Shown here in pieces: positions 51,864-60,659 of a stretch of 64,000 nucleotides of DNA (positions are counted from its first letter, which is position 1; the number at the start of each line of letters is the position of its first letter). The stretch spans positions 3,451,001 through 3,515,000 of the forward strand of contig NZ_CP027668.1 of NCBI RefSeq assembly GCF_003008515.1, in the 5' to 3' direction. The position numbers and the translations under genes were made by a program. This DNA is from Phreatobacter cathodiphilus (GTDB taxonomy: Bacteria; Pseudomonadota; Alphaproteobacteria; Rhizobiales; Phreatobacteraceae). The notes under the pieces were generated by a model. It searched no databases. It worked only from the letters and a program-made list of their open reading frames with translations, and had not been told where the DNA came from.

Positions 51864-52787
51864 ATGAACTACATGAAGACCGCCATCCTCCTCGCCGGCA
51901 TGACCGCCCTGTTCATGGGCGTCGGCTTTCTGATCGGCGGCCGGACCGGCATGCTGATCGCGCTGGCGATTGCCGCCGCGATGAACTTCTGGAGCTATTG
52001 GGGCTCCGACAAGGCCGTGCTCAACATGTACGGCGCCCAGGAGGTCGACCAGAACTCCGCGCCGGACCTCTACCAGATGACCTGGGAGATGACCCAGCGG
52101 GCGGGCATGCCCATGCCGCGCCTCTTCATCATCCACGAGGACCAGCCCAACGCCTTCGCCACCGGCCGCAATCCCGAGAATGCCGCGGTGGCGGTGAATA
52201 CCGGCCTCCTCAACAGCCTCTCCCGCGAGGAGGTGGCCGGCGTCATCGCCCACGAGCTCGCCCACATCAAGAACCGCGACACGCTGATCATGACGGTGAC
52301 CGCGACGCTGGCCGGCGCCGTATCCATGCTCGCCAACTTCGCCGCCTTCTCCGGAAGCAGCAGCACCGAGAACCGCAACGGCTTCGGCATCATCGGCACC
52401 ATCGCCATGATGATCCTGGCGCCGCTGGCCGCCTCCATCGTGCAGATGGCCATTTCCCGCTCGCGCGAATACGAGGCGGACAAGATGGGCGCGGAGATCT
52501 GCGGCAACCCGATCTGGCTGGCTTCCGCGCTGGCCAAGATCGCCGGATCGCACACGGTCAACGGCACCGCCGAGCACAATCCGCAGACCGCGCACATGTT
52601 CATCATCAACCCGCTGTCGGGCGAGCGCATGGACAACCTGTTCTCGACCCATCCCGACACCGGCAACCGCATTGCCGCCCTGCAGCAGCTCGCCCAGGCC
52701 TGGGGCACCGGCGGCCATGTCGGCTATGCCCAGCCCGAGGCCGCCCCATGGGGCAGCCGGGCGCGCCGCAACGGCCCCTGGGGCTGA
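51864..52787 (+). CDS. htpX: Membrane zinc metalloprotease HtpX
   Basis: A 307-residue M48 protease for quality control of inner-membrane proteins. Two N-terminal membrane helices, the zinc motif HELAH at residues 130-134, two more hydrophobic segments (about 145-200) and the third ligand glutamate in [12 protein letters not shown]. Ends with a proline/glycine-rich tail. HtpX is a heat-shock protein in many bacteria; the upstream bases CTTGCCC and CGATCTA could be a sigma-32-type promoter but the match is weak. Confidence 0.95.
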   Translation: MNYMKTAILLAGMTALFMGVGFLIGGRTGMLIALAIAAAMNFWSYWGSDKAVLNMYGAQEVDQNSAPDLYQMTWEMTQRAGMPMPRLFIIHEDQPNAFATGRNPENAAVAVNTGLLNSLSREEVAGVIAHELAHIKNRDTLIMTVTATLAGAVSMLANFAAFSGSSSTENRNGFGIIGTIAMMILAPLAASIVQMAISRSREYEADKMGAEICGNPIWLASALAKIAGSHTVNGTAEHNPQTAHMFIINPLSGERMDNLFSTHPDTGNRIAALQQLAQAWGTGGHVGYAQPEAAPWGSRARRNGPWG

Positions 52788-52839
52788 GGGCGCTCCCGTG
52801 CGGGTTGCCGTGGGGGATGGCGAAGCCTAAACGGGCGCG

Positions 52840-54189
52840 ATGAGCAAACGCCCGTTTTTCCACAAGGCCCGGCCGAAGACCATCAAGCCGAAGCCCGGCG
52901 CCCATCCCGGCCTTCCGGCCCGCCGCCGCGCCTGCGACCTCGTCGAGGCCGTGCTGCTGCGCCGCCGGCCCCTCGACGAGGCGCTGGAACAGCCGACCGA
53001 CCTCGACGCCCTGGACCGCGCGCTTTCCCGCAAGATCGCCGCCACCACGCTCCGGCGGCTCGGCACCATCGACCGGCTCCTCGCCGAGCGCCTCGCCAAG
53101 GGCCTGCCGGACGGCCTGCCGCGGCTCGAGACCGTGCTCCGGACGAGCGCCTGCCAGATCCTCTTCCTCGACGTGCCGGACTATGCCGCCGTCGACAGCG
53201 CCGTGCGCATGGTGGAGAACGACAGGAAGGCCAAGGGCTTCGCCGGCCTGGTCAACGCCGTGCTGCGCGGCCTCGCCCGCGACCGCGAGGAGGCGCTCGC
53301 CTCCCTCGACCCGCTCGACGACCTCGCGCCCTGGCTGCGCGCGCGCTGGACGGCGGCCTATGGTGCGGACACGACCGCCGCCGTCGCCGCCATCATCGCC
53401 GCCGAGCCGCCCCTCGACCTCACCGTGAAGGCGGATGCCGAGGGCTGGGCGGCGAAGCTCGGCGGCATGGTCACACCCACCGGATCGGTGCGGCTGAAGG
53501 CGGAAGGTGCCATTCCCGACCTCGCCGGCTATGCCGACGGGGAATGGTGGGTGCAGGACGCCGCCGCCGCCCTGCCCGCCCGGCTGCTGGGGCCCGTCGC
53601 CGGCCTCGCCGTCGCCGACCTCTGCGCCGCGCCGGGGGGCAAGACCGCGCAGCTCGCCGCGGCCGGAGCCCACGTCACCGCCGTCGATCGCTCGCCCCGC
53701 CGGCTGGAGCGGCTGTCGGAGAACATGGCGCGCCTGAAGCTGGACGTCACCGTCCGCGCCCTTGACGCGCTGGACCTCGAAGGCCCCTTCGACGCCGTCC
53801 TGATCGACGCCCCCTGCACCGCCACCGGCACGGTGCGCGGCCATCCCGACGTCATGCACCTGAAGACCGTGGCGGACGTGGAGGGCCTCGCCCGCCTGCA
53901 GGCGCGTCTGCTCGACCGGCTCCCCCTGCTGCTGAAGCCCGGCGGCCGCGCCGTCTACTGCACCTGCTCGCTGGAACCGGAGGAGGGCGAGGCGCAGGTC
54001 GCGGCGCTGCTCGCACGCGAGCCGCGGCTGGCTCTCGACCCCATTCGGCCCGACGAACTGCCCGGCATCGCGCCCTTCGTCACGGCGGAGGGTTACCTGC
54101 GCACCCTGCCCTGCCACTGGCCGGACGCCGACCCGGCCCGCGCCGGGCTCGACGGCTTCTTCGCCGCCCGGCTGGTGCGAGTCGGCTGA
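52840..54189 (+). CDS. rsmB: 16S rRNA (cytosine-C5) methyltransferase, RsmB/Sun family
   Basis: A 449-residue enzyme that methylates a cytosine of 16S rRNA (C967 in E. coli). Residues 25-165 are the NusB-like RNA-binding domain; the catalytic domain has the SAM motif DLCAAPGGKTAQLA, the DAPCTATG motif and CTCSLEPEEGE with the catalytic cysteine. It follows htpX in the same direction after 52 bases; the two are often adjacent in rhizobia. Confidence 0.93.
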   Translation: MSKRPFFHKARPKTIKPKPGAHPGLPARRRACDLVEAVLLRRRPLDEALEQPTDLDALDRALSRKIAATTLRRLGTIDRLLAERLAKGLPDGLPRLETVLRTSACQILFLDVPDYAAVDSAVRMVENDRKAKGFAGLVNAVLRGLARDREEALASLDPLDDLAPWLRARWTAAYGADTTAAVAAIIAAEPPLDLTVKADAEGWAAKLGGMVTPTGSVRLKAEGAIPDLAGYADGEWWVQDAAAALPARLLGPVAGLAVADLCAAPGGKTAQLAAAGAHVTAVDRSPRRLERLSENMARLKLDVTVRALDALDLEGPFDAVLIDAPCTATGTVRGHPDVMHLKTVADVEGLARLQARLLDRLPLLLKPGGRAVYCTCSLEPEEGEAQVAALLAREPRLALDPIRPDELPGIAPFVTAEGYLRTLPCHWPDADPARAGLDGFFAARLVRVG

Positions 54190-54195
54190 TCCCGC

Positions 54196-55200
54196 TCAGT
54201 CGTAGCGCAGGTCCGTCGCCTTGCCGCGGAAGACCCAGTAGCTGAGCGCGGAATAGGCGATGATCACCGGCACCACGACCAGGGCGCCGACGAGGATGAT
54301 GACGAGGCTCTCCGGCGCCGATGCGGCGGCGTAGATCGTCAGCCGGTCGGGCACGATGAAGGGATAGAAGGAGTAGGCGAGGCCGAGGAAGGCGAGGGTG
54401 AAGATGCCCGCCGAACCGGCGAAGGGCACCCAGGCGAAGCGGTCCTGCCCGTGCGGCTGGTTCGACAGCACCACCCACACCGCCGCCGCCAGCAGCGCGG
54501 CGACCACCGGCAGCGGTGAGAGATAGAGGATTTCCGGCATCGAGAACCACCGGCCGAAGATCCGCGAGGAGACCAGCGGCGTGGCGATGGAGATCACCGC
54601 GAACCCCACCATGGTCACCACGAGGGCGACACGGGCGCGCCTGACCGCCCGCCGCTGCAGGTCGCCGTCGGTCTTGATGATGAGCCAGGTCGCACCCATC
54701 AGCGTGTAGCCCGCCGCGACGCAGACGGCGGTGATAGCGCCGAAGCCGACGGTCGAGAGGCTGCGGTCGAGCCCCATGACGTAGAGGCCCAGCATGTAGC
54801 CCTGCGCCAGCGCGGTCAGCAGCGAACCGGCGAAGAAGATGCGGTCCCAGGTGGCCTTCCAGACCGGCTCCGCCTTGGCGCGGAACTCGAAGGCGACGCC
54901 GCGCATGATGAGGGCGATGAGCATCACCGCCACCGGCAGGTAGAGCGTCGACAGGATGATGCCGTGGGCGACCGGGAAGGCGACCAGCAGCAGCCCCACC
55001 GAGAGCACCAGCCAGGTCTCGTTGGCGTCCCAGAACGGCCCGATGGAGGCGATCATGCGATCGCGCTCCTCCGGACGGGCGATGGGGATGAGGATGCCGA
55101 CGCCGAGATCATAGCCGTCGAGGATCACGTAGATCAGGATCGACAGGCCCATCAGGGCGGCGAAGGCGACGGGCAGCCAGGTGGCGGGGTTGTCGAACAT
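54196..55200 (-). CDS. cydB: Cytochrome bd-type ubiquinol oxidase subunit II
   Basis: A 334-residue membrane subunit of the quinol oxidase, with eight to nine hydrophobic helices and the family segments DGYDLGVGIL, WDANETWLV and RGVAFEFR. It has five bases between it and cydA upstream. No small CydX-like gene follows: the convergent rsmB gene ends six bases away, in keeping with the cyanide-insensitive branch. Confidence 0.95.
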   Translation of the reverse strand: MFDNPATWLPVAFAALMGLSILIYVILDGYDLGVGILIPIARPEERDRMIASIGPFWDANETWLVLSVGLLLVAFPVAHGIILSTLYLPVAVMLIALIMRGVAFEFRAKAEPVWKATWDRIFFAGSLLTALAQGYMLGLYVMGLDRSLSTVGFGAITAVCVAAGYTLMGATWLIIKTDGDLQRRAVRRARVALVVTMVGFAVISIATPLVSSRIFGRWFSMPEILYLSPLPVVAALLAAAVWVVLSNQPHGQDRFAWVPFAGSAGIFTLAFLGLAYSFYPFIVPDRLTIYAAASAPESLVIILVGALVVVPVIIAYSALSYWVFRGKATDLRYD

Positions 55201-55205
55201 GGCCG

Positions 55206-56558
55206 TCACTCCGCCGCCACGAAGGCATTGGGATGGGGCGTCGGCCCCGTCTCGATGGTCTGCGGCTTGGCGCCCTTGCGCGCCAGCAGGAACAGCGTCG
55301 CCACATAGGCCGCCAGCAGCAGAGCGTAGGTGACGAGATAGGCGGCGAGGGTGACGCCGATCATGCCGGCCGGCACCGACGACACCGCGTCGGACGTCCG
55401 CAGCACGCCCGCCACCAGCCAGGGCTGCCGGCCGATTTCGGTGACGTACCAGCCGGCGAGCGTCGCGAGCCAGCCGGAGAAGGTCATGGCCACCAGCACC
55501 CGCGCCAGCCAGGGGTGCGGGTCGCCGCGCCGCCACAGCCACCAGGCCGCGGCCCAGGAGACGGCGAGCATGAGCATGCCGACGCCGACCATGATGCGGA
55601 AGGCGAAGAACACCGGCGCGACGGGGGGATGCTGGCCCTGGAAGTCGTTGAGGCCGGGCACCACGCCCTCGGCATGGTGCTTCAGGATCAGGCTGGCGCC
55701 GTTCGGGATGCCGATCTCGAACCGGTTGGAACGGGTCGCCTCGTCGGGCCAGGCGAAGAGCAGCAGCGGCTTGTTCGGGCCGGTCTCCCAGTTGCCCTCC
55801 ATCGCCGCCACCTTCTGCGGCTGGTGCTCCAGCGTGTTGAGGCCGTGCATGTCGCCCGCGAGGATCTGCAGCGGAATGAGGATCGCCGCCACCGCCACGC
55901 CGAAGCGCAGCGCCGACAAGACCGCCGGCGAGCGGTCGTTCCTCAGCCAGCGGTAGGCCGAGAGGCCGGCGATGAGGAAGGCGGTCGTCAGGCCCGAGGC
56001 CAGCAGCATGTGGGTCAGCCGGTAGGGCATGGAGGGGTTGAGGACGATGGCCAGCCAGTCCGTCGCATGGACCACGCCGTTGCGAATCTCGAAGCCGGCG
56101 GGCGTGTGCATCCAGGAATTGAGCGCGATGATCCAGAAAGCGGAGAGCGTCGTTGCCGAAGCCACCAGCACCGTCGCCAGGGTGTGCAGCCATCCCGGCA
56201 CCTTGCGGAAGCCGAACAGCATGATGCCGAGGAACACCGCCTCGAGGAAGAAGGCGGTCAGCACCTCATAGGCGAGGAGCGGGCCCGCGACATTGCCGAC
56301 GCGCTCCATGAAGCCCGGCCAGTTGGTGCCGAACTGGAAGCTCATGGTGATGCCGGAGACGACGCCGAGCGCGAAGCTCAGCGCGAAGACCTTCACCCAG
56401 AAGTGGTAGACGTCCATCCACTTCAGGTCCTGCGTCGCCCGGTAGCGCAGCTTGAAGAAGACCAGGGCCCAGCCCAGCGCGATGGTGATCGTGGGAAACA
56501 GGATGTGGAAGGAGATGTTGGCGGCGAACTGGATGCGCGCGAGGACGGTCGGGTCCAT
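55206..56558 (-). CDS. cydA: Cytochrome bd-type ubiquinol oxidase subunit I
   Basis: A 450-residue subunit carrying the heme centres, reducing oxygen with electrons from ubiquinol. The heme-ligand histidine is in ISFHILFPT (His18), the quinol loop is short (about residues 250-300, no insertion) and GRQPW is present near residue 370. The short loop places it in the cyanide-insensitive oxidase group. It follows an inverted-repeat operator candidate at 56718-56741. Confidence 0.95.
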   Translation of the reverse strand: MDPTVLARIQFAANISFHILFPTITIALGWALVFFKLRYRATQDLKWMDVYHFWVKVFALSFALGVVSGITMSFQFGTNWPGFMERVGNVAGPLLAYEVLTAFFLEAVFLGIMLFGFRKVPGWLHTLATVLVASATTLSAFWIIALNSWMHTPAGFEIRNGVVHATDWLAIVLNPSMPYRLTHMLLASGLTTAFLIAGLSAYRWLRNDRSPAVLSALRFGVAVAAILIPLQILAGDMHGLNTLEHQPQKVAAMEGNWETGPNKPLLLFAWPDEATRSNRFEIGIPNGASLILKHHAEGVVPGLNDFQGQHPPVAPVFFAFRIMVGVGMLMLAVSWAAAWWLWRRGDPHPWLARVLVAMTFSGWLATLAGWYVTEIGRQPWLVAGVLRTSDAVSSVPAGMIGVTLAAYLVTYALLLAAYVATLFLLARKGAKPQTIETGPTPHPNAFVAAE

Positions 56559-56717
56559 GGCTCAGGCCTCGGGGAGGGTGACCGGCCGCGTGAGGCCGGT
56601 TCGGGGGAAGAGGGTGCCGTGAGAATGCCAATGCGCGGCGCCCGCCGCGGCGACAGCGGGCGGGCGGGTGGCGGGCGGCAGGCGAAACCGGATCATCGGG
56701 GGCATTCCGGATTTTCG

Positions 56718-56741
56718 TATTTTCAGATATTCCTGAAAATA
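56718..56741. promoter_or_regulatory. Inverted repeat upstream of cydAB
   Basis: Perfect 9-base arms TATTTTCAG and CTGAAAATA with a six-base spacer, in a short AT-rich island about 160 bases before the cydA ATG. It does not match the FNR/Anr box TTGAT-N4-ATCAA, so a different regulator is implied. Confidence 0.5.
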
Positions 56742-56826
56742 AGGAAATGGCCGGCGGAAGGCAAGGGCGCGGTCCCCGACCATACCTCACATGATGTCGC
56801 AGATCATGACGGCGCGCAGGCGCCGC

Positions 56827-57588
56827 TCAGCGGTCGTCCCGCGGCGCGTAGCCGAGCGCGAGGCTGGCCGTTCGAGCCGCCTCCATCACATGCTCGGAGA
56901 ACAGCTTGAGCTGCTTGCGCTTGATGCGCGAATCCGGCCCCGACATACCGATGGCGCCGACCACCTCGCCGGAGCGGTTGAGGATGGCTGCGGCGCAGGC
57001 GGCTATGCCCTCGCGCCATTCGCCGTGCGGCACCACCGCATATCCCTGGCGGCGGGCGAGCTCGACATCGGCCCGCAACTCCTCGATCGTCGTGCGGGTG
57101 GTGCTGGTGTAGCTGCGCAGATGCGGCCGGAACAGCTCCAGGTAGCTGTCGGGCAGATGGGCGAGCATGGCCTTGCCCGTCGCCATGGTGAAGGCCGGCG
57201 CCCGCATGCCGACGCTGGTATGGGCCCGGATGTGATGGGCGCTCTCGATCTTGTCGAGATAGATGACGTCGGTGCCGCGCAGCACCGACAGGTGCACGGT
57301 CTCTCCGGTGGCCTCGGCGAGACGGGCCATGGCCGGCCGGGCGATCTGGATGAGGTCCATCCGCCGCATGACGTCGTTGCCGAGCTCCCAGAGCTTGGTC
57401 GTCAGCCGGTAGGTGCTGTTCGCCGCGATCTGCTCGACATAGCCCTCGGCCTGAAGCGTCGAGAGGACGCGATGCACATTGCTCTTGGTGAAGCCGAGTT
57501 CCGTCGCCAGATCAGTGATGCCACGAGGCTTTTCGCTGCGCGCCAGTGTTTCCAGGAGACGCAGACCCTTACGGAAAGCCTTGTCCAT
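56827..57588 (-). CDS. IclR-family transcriptional regulator
   Basis: A 253-residue regulator: N-terminal winged helix (GITDLATELGFTKSNVHRVLSTLQ, residues 23-46) and a C-terminal effector-binding domain with VYLDKIES-like IYLDKIES, GMRAPAFTMATGKAMLA and a terminal GMSGP segment. IclR proteins usually repress or activate adjacent catabolic operons on binding a small acid. It is the probable reader of the paired palindromes at 59623 and 59799. Transcribed after the SDR gene in the same direction. Confidence 0.9.
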   Translation of the reverse strand: MDKAFRKGLRLLETLARSEKPRGITDLATELGFTKSNVHRVLSTLQAEGYVEQIAANSTYRLTTKLWELGNDVMRRMDLIQIARPAMARLAEATGETVHLSVLRGTDVIYLDKIESAHHIRAHTSVGMRAPAFTMATGKAMLAHLPDSYLELFRPHLRSYTSTTRTTIEELRADVELARRQGYAVVPHGEWREGIAACAAAILNRSGEVVGAIGMSGPDSRIKRKQLKLFSEHVMEAARTASLALGYAPRDDR

Positions 57589-57690
57589 GGGCGAGGATCG
57601 ACCTTCTTATGGCTCTTCGGACGGGGAACGCACGACATCGGTACAGGGCGACGACGAGAACGACCTATACGCGACTGCGCCGAGGTTACA

Positions 57691-57722
57691 ACATCCTCCC
57701 GCAGACTGCCGCAGGAGGATGT
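57691..57722 (-). terminator. Hairpin between the SDR and IclR genes
   Basis: Perfect 9-base arms ACATCCTCC and GGAGGATGT around 14 bases, 26 bases beyond the SDR stop. No T-run follows on the minus strand, so it may be a processing or Rho-dependent signal, or an operator for the IclR gene. Confidence 0.4.
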
Positions 57723-57747
57723 CGTCCCTCCACAGGAGCCTGCAGGA

Positions 57748-58494
57748 TCAGCTGTAGAAGATCCCCCCGTCGACGTTCAGCGCCTGTCCCGTGACGAAGG
57801 CGGAATCGTCGGATGCGAAGAAGGCGACCGGCCCCACCACGTCCTCCGGCTGGCCGAGGCGATGCAGGTCGGTGACCCGCTCGAAATGCGCCACGCGCTC
57901 GGGGTCGCGCAGGTTGTTCATGCCCATCTCGGTGACGATGATCCCCGGGCAGACCGCGTTGACCGTGATGCCGTACTGGCCGAGTTCCATGGACGAGACG
58001 CGGGTGAAGCCGACCACCGCCGACTTCGAGGCGGCGTAGTGCGACTGGCCGGGGCCGCCGGTGCGCGCCGCCAGCGAGGCGATGTTGACGATGCGGCCGT
58101 ATTTGCGCTCGCGCATGTGCGGCATCACCGCCTGGGTCATCTGGAACACGCCGCGGGCGTTCACCGTCATGGTCTGGTCCCAAACCTCCGGCGTCAGATC
58201 CTCGATGGAGGCGAGCTTCAGGATGCCCGCATTGTTGACGAGGACGTCGACATGGCCGAGCCCGGCCAGCGCCTCGGCGGCGGTGCGGCGGCAATCCTCC
58301 GGCTTGGCCACGTCGGCGAGGATGGTGATGCAGCGCCGGCCGAGTGCCCGCACCTCGCCGGCCGTCTGCGCGAGCGTCGCCTCCTGCGGCCCGATATCAG
58401 TGAGGGCGAGGTCGTAGCCGCGTCCGGCGAGGCCGAGGGCGATGGCGCGGCCGATGCCGCGGCTCGCTCCGGTGATGATGGCATGGCGTGTCAT
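57748..58494 (-). CDS. Short-chain dehydrogenase/reductase
   Basis: A 248-residue NAD(P)-dependent oxidoreductase. The cofactor motif TGASRGIG is at residues 8-15, NNAG follows near residue 85, and the catalytic Ser-Tyr-Lys set is in NIASLAARTGG and YAASK. An aspartate after beta-2 (ALTDIG) suggests NAD preference. The ATG at 58494 is chosen over 58506 by homology. It follows the PfkB kinase gene after 34 bases and probably oxidises an alcohol intermediate of the same pathway. Confidence 0.9.
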   Translation of the reverse strand: MTRHAIITGASRGIGRAIALGLAGRGYDLALTDIGPQEATLAQTAGEVRALGRRCITILADVAKPEDCRRTAAEALAGLGHVDVLVNNAGILKLASIEDLTPEVWDQTMTVNARGVFQMTQAVMPHMRERKYGRIVNIASLAARTGGPGQSHYAASKSAVVGFTRVSSMELGQYGITVNAVCPGIIVTEMGMNNLRDPERVAHFERVTDLHRLGQPEDVVGPVAFFASDDSAFVTGQALNVDGGIFYS

Positions 58495-58528
58495 GGGCGT
58501 TTCCAAGGGGGTGGAGTTTTGTTTCGGT

Positions 58529-59485
58529 TCAGGCTGCGGCGCGCACGGGCAGCGAATTCATGGCGCGCACCGTGTCGTCGAAGGAGGTGACGTTGGCGCC
58601 GGATCCGAGGCCGGTCGCCACCAGCGCGGCGGTGGCGGTGGCGAGGCGCGCACAGTCCTTCAGCTCCCAGTCGCGGACGAGGCCCGCGATAAATCCGGCC
58701 GTGTAGGCGTCGCCACATCCCGTCGTGTCGCGCACCGCGACGGTGAAGGCGGGCACCGCGAAGTGCCGGCCGTCGCGGGTCATGACGAAGGACCCCTCGC
58801 CGCCGAGCGAGATGGCGCAGGCGCCGACGCCGCGCTCCAGGAAGAACCGGGCGCAGGTCGCGGGATCGTGGCTCCCCACCATGGCGGCCGTCTCCTCGAT
58901 GCTCGGCATGAAGAAATCGACATGGGGCAGCGACGGCGCCAGCAGATCGAGTGCGCCGGGGCCGGCGGCGATCAGGTCGAGGGTGGTGATGCAGCCCGCC
59001 GCCTTGGCGGCGGCGAGAAGGGCCGCCGTCGGCGCGCCGTCCATGGCCGGGAGCGAGCCGACGCCGCCGAAATGCAGCACCTTGGCGCGCAGCGCCTTCT
59101 CCTGCACCGCCGGCGAAATGCGCCACTGTCGCGACGCCCCCTTGGCGTGCAGCGCCGGACGCGAGCCGTCGGGGCGGATCGGCAGGATGGTGGCGGAGGT
59201 CGGCACGCCAGAAAGGCGGTCCATGCCGGCCGTGTCGATGCCCTCGCGCCCCAGCGCGCCGACGAGCCAGTCGGCCTTCTCGTCGTCCCCCACCGCCCCG
59301 ACCGCGAGCGTCTTCAGCCCGAGGCGGCCGCAGGGCAGGGCCGTGCCTCCGGCGGTGCCCGCGACCGTCAGCTTGATCTCGTCGATGAACAGCCGGCTGC
59401 CGCCGGGCGGGATCTCGGTCACCGGCACGCCGAGGATGTCGAGGATGTAGGTACCGCAGACGCTGACGTCGTAGTCGTGGGGCAT
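58529..59485 (-). CDS. PfkB/ribokinase-family carbohydrate kinase
   Basis: A 318-residue sugar or nucleoside kinase. The substrate motif TVAGTAGGTALPCGRLG takes the place of the usual GGKGxN box; the catalytic aspartate is in DTTGCGDAYTAGF, a variant of DTTGAGD. The substrate cannot be read from sequence. First gene of the leftward arm of the catabolic island, behind a promoter with the palindrome at 59623-59639. Confidence 0.88.
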   Translation of the reverse strand: MPHDYDVSVCGTYILDILGVPVTEIPPGGSRLFIDEIKLTVAGTAGGTALPCGRLGLKTLAVGAVGDDEKADWLVGALGREGIDTAGMDRLSGVPTSATILPIRPDGSRPALHAKGASRQWRISPAVQEKALRAKVLHFGGVGSLPAMDGAPTAALLAAAKAAGCITTLDLIAAGPGALDLLAPSLPHVDFFMPSIEETAAMVGSHDPATCARFFLERGVGACAISLGGEGSFVMTRDGRHFAVPAFTVAVRDTTGCGDAYTAGFIAGLVRDWELKDCARLATATAALVATGLGSGANVTSFDDTVRAMNSLPVRAAA

Positions 59486-59622
59486 GAAGGTCGAACTTTC
59501 GCTGAACGGACGGGTGGCCGGATGCCAGGGACCGCCGGACTTCGGCGGTCGCCTCGTGGGGGCCGGACTGTGTCGGAAGCTGCTGGGGACCCATCCCGGG
59601 CGCGTTGGCGCGCCTCGTCATT

Positions 59623-59639
59623 GTTCCGTATGATGGAAC
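59623..59639. promoter_or_regulatory. Palindromic operator, kinase side
   Basis: GTTCCGTATGATGGAAC, an imperfect palindrome sharing its frame GTTCNNTATNATNGAAC with the site at 59799-59815. It begins 14 bases after the predicted -10 of the leftward promoter, the same distance as on the other side. Confidence 0.65.
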
Positions 59640-59653
59640 GTCTTTCCGTAAAC

Positions 59654-59682
59654 ATGCTCCTTTGCCCGGCAGGCCTTGTCAA
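59654..59682 (-). promoter_or_regulatory. Predicted promoter of the kinase-SDR-IclR arm
   Basis: TTGACA (59682-59677), 17 bases, GAGCAT (59659-59654). The -35 box is perfect, the -10 box weak, as expected for a regulated promoter. Confidence 0.5.
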
Positions 59683-59754
59683 GGCGACCGCTGCGCCGCG
59701 CCCCCCGCGCCGTTCGGACGAGGCCCGGGTGGCGGATGCCGGCGCGAAAGCCGA

Positions 59755-59784
59755 TTGACAGGCCCGCCGCGGCCCGACTAGGCT
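59755..59784 (+). promoter_or_regulatory. Predicted promoter of the CoA-transferase arm
   Basis: TTGACA (59755-59760), 18 bases, TAGGCT (59779-59784). The palindrome at 59799-59815 lies just downstream, over the early transcribed region. Confidence 0.55.
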
Positions 59785-59798
59785 GATTTCAGAATAAG

Positions 59799-59815
59799 GT
59801 TCTATATTATAGAAC
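59799..59815. promoter_or_regulatory. Palindromic operator, CoA-transferase side
   Basis: GTTCTATATTATAGAAC, a perfect palindrome around a central T. It is the stronger of the two related sites in this intergenic region and is probably bound by the IclR-family protein encoded at 56827-57588. Confidence 0.7.
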
Positions 59816-59852
59816 GTTGGGCGAGCAGCGGCCGCCCCCCCGGGAGGTGACA

Positions 59853-60659
59853 GTGCAGTCGGATCTTCGCGCCCTCGCCCGCCGGATCGAACCCGGCATG
59901 CGCATTGCGCTGCCCGTCGACTATGCCGGCGTCTCCATGGCCATGACCGGGCCGATGATCCGCCACGGCGCCGGCGATCTCCATCTCGTCTGCGTGCCCA
60001 CCGGCGGCCTGCAGGTCGACCAGCTGGTCGGCGCCGGCCTCGTGAAGCGCGTCGAGACCAGCGCCGTCTCCCTCGGCGAGGCGGGCGGCGCCCCTTGCTT
60101 CAACCGCGCCGTCGGCGACGGCACGATCGAGGTCGTCGACGCCACCTGCCCCGCCATCCATGCCGGGCTGATGGCCGCCCAGAAGGGCATTCCCTTCATG
60201 CCCATGCGCGGCCTGCTGGAGACCGATCTCCTCGCCCACCGGCCGGACTGGCGCGTCGGCGAAAACCCCTTCGCCGAGGGCGAGGATCCGATCGTCCTCA
60301 TCCCGGCGATCCGCCCCGACATCGCCCTCTTCCACGCGCCCACGGCCGACCGCGCCGGCAATGTCTGGATCGGCCGGCGCCGCGAACTCGCCGCCATGGC
60401 CTATGCGTCCACCGCCACCATCGTCACCGTCGAGCGCATCGTCGACGACAACCTGCTCGGCAACGAGATGAGCGCGGCGGGCACGCTGCCGGCGCTCTAC
60501 GTCGACACGGTCGCCCTCGCCCCGCGCGGCGCCTGGCCCTACGGCCTGTGGGGCGAATATGCCACCGACATCGCAGAACTGCGCCGCTACGCCGCCGCGG
60601 CCCGCACCCCGCAGGGCTTCGGCGACTACATGGCCGGCCTCCTGAAGGAGGCCGCATGA
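59853..60659 (+). CDS. CoA-transferase subunit A (glutaconate CoA-transferase/IpdA type)
   Basis: A 268-residue alpha subunit of a family I CoA-transferase. The N-terminal part is ALPVDYAGVSMAMTGPMIRHG, followed by VCVPTGGLQVDQLVGAG; the C-terminal part has HAPTADRAGNVWIGRRRELAAMAYAS, all typical of the GctA/IpdA branch. The GTG at 59853 is chosen because GGGAGG lies six bases upstream; GTG 59847 and TTG 59817 are alternatives. It is translationally coupled to subunit B. Confidence 0.85.
   Translation: MQSDLRALARRIEPGMRIALPVDYAGVSMAMTGPMIRHGAGDLHLVCVPTGGLQVDQLVGAGLVKRVETSAVSLGEAGGAPCFNRAVGDGTIEVVDATCPAIHAGLMAAQKGIPFMPMRGLLETDLLAHRPDWRVGENPFAEGEDPIVLIPAIRPDIALFHAPTADRAGNVWIGRRRELAAMAYASTATIVTVERIVDDNLLGNEMSAAGTLPALYVDTVALAPRGAWPYGLWGEYATDIAELRRYAAAARTPQGFGDYMAGLLKEAA

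Noticed and set aside
56559-56826. FNR/Anr box for cydAB
   Set aside because: No TTGAT-N4-ATCAA-like sequence was found on either strand; only the different palindrome at 56718-56741.
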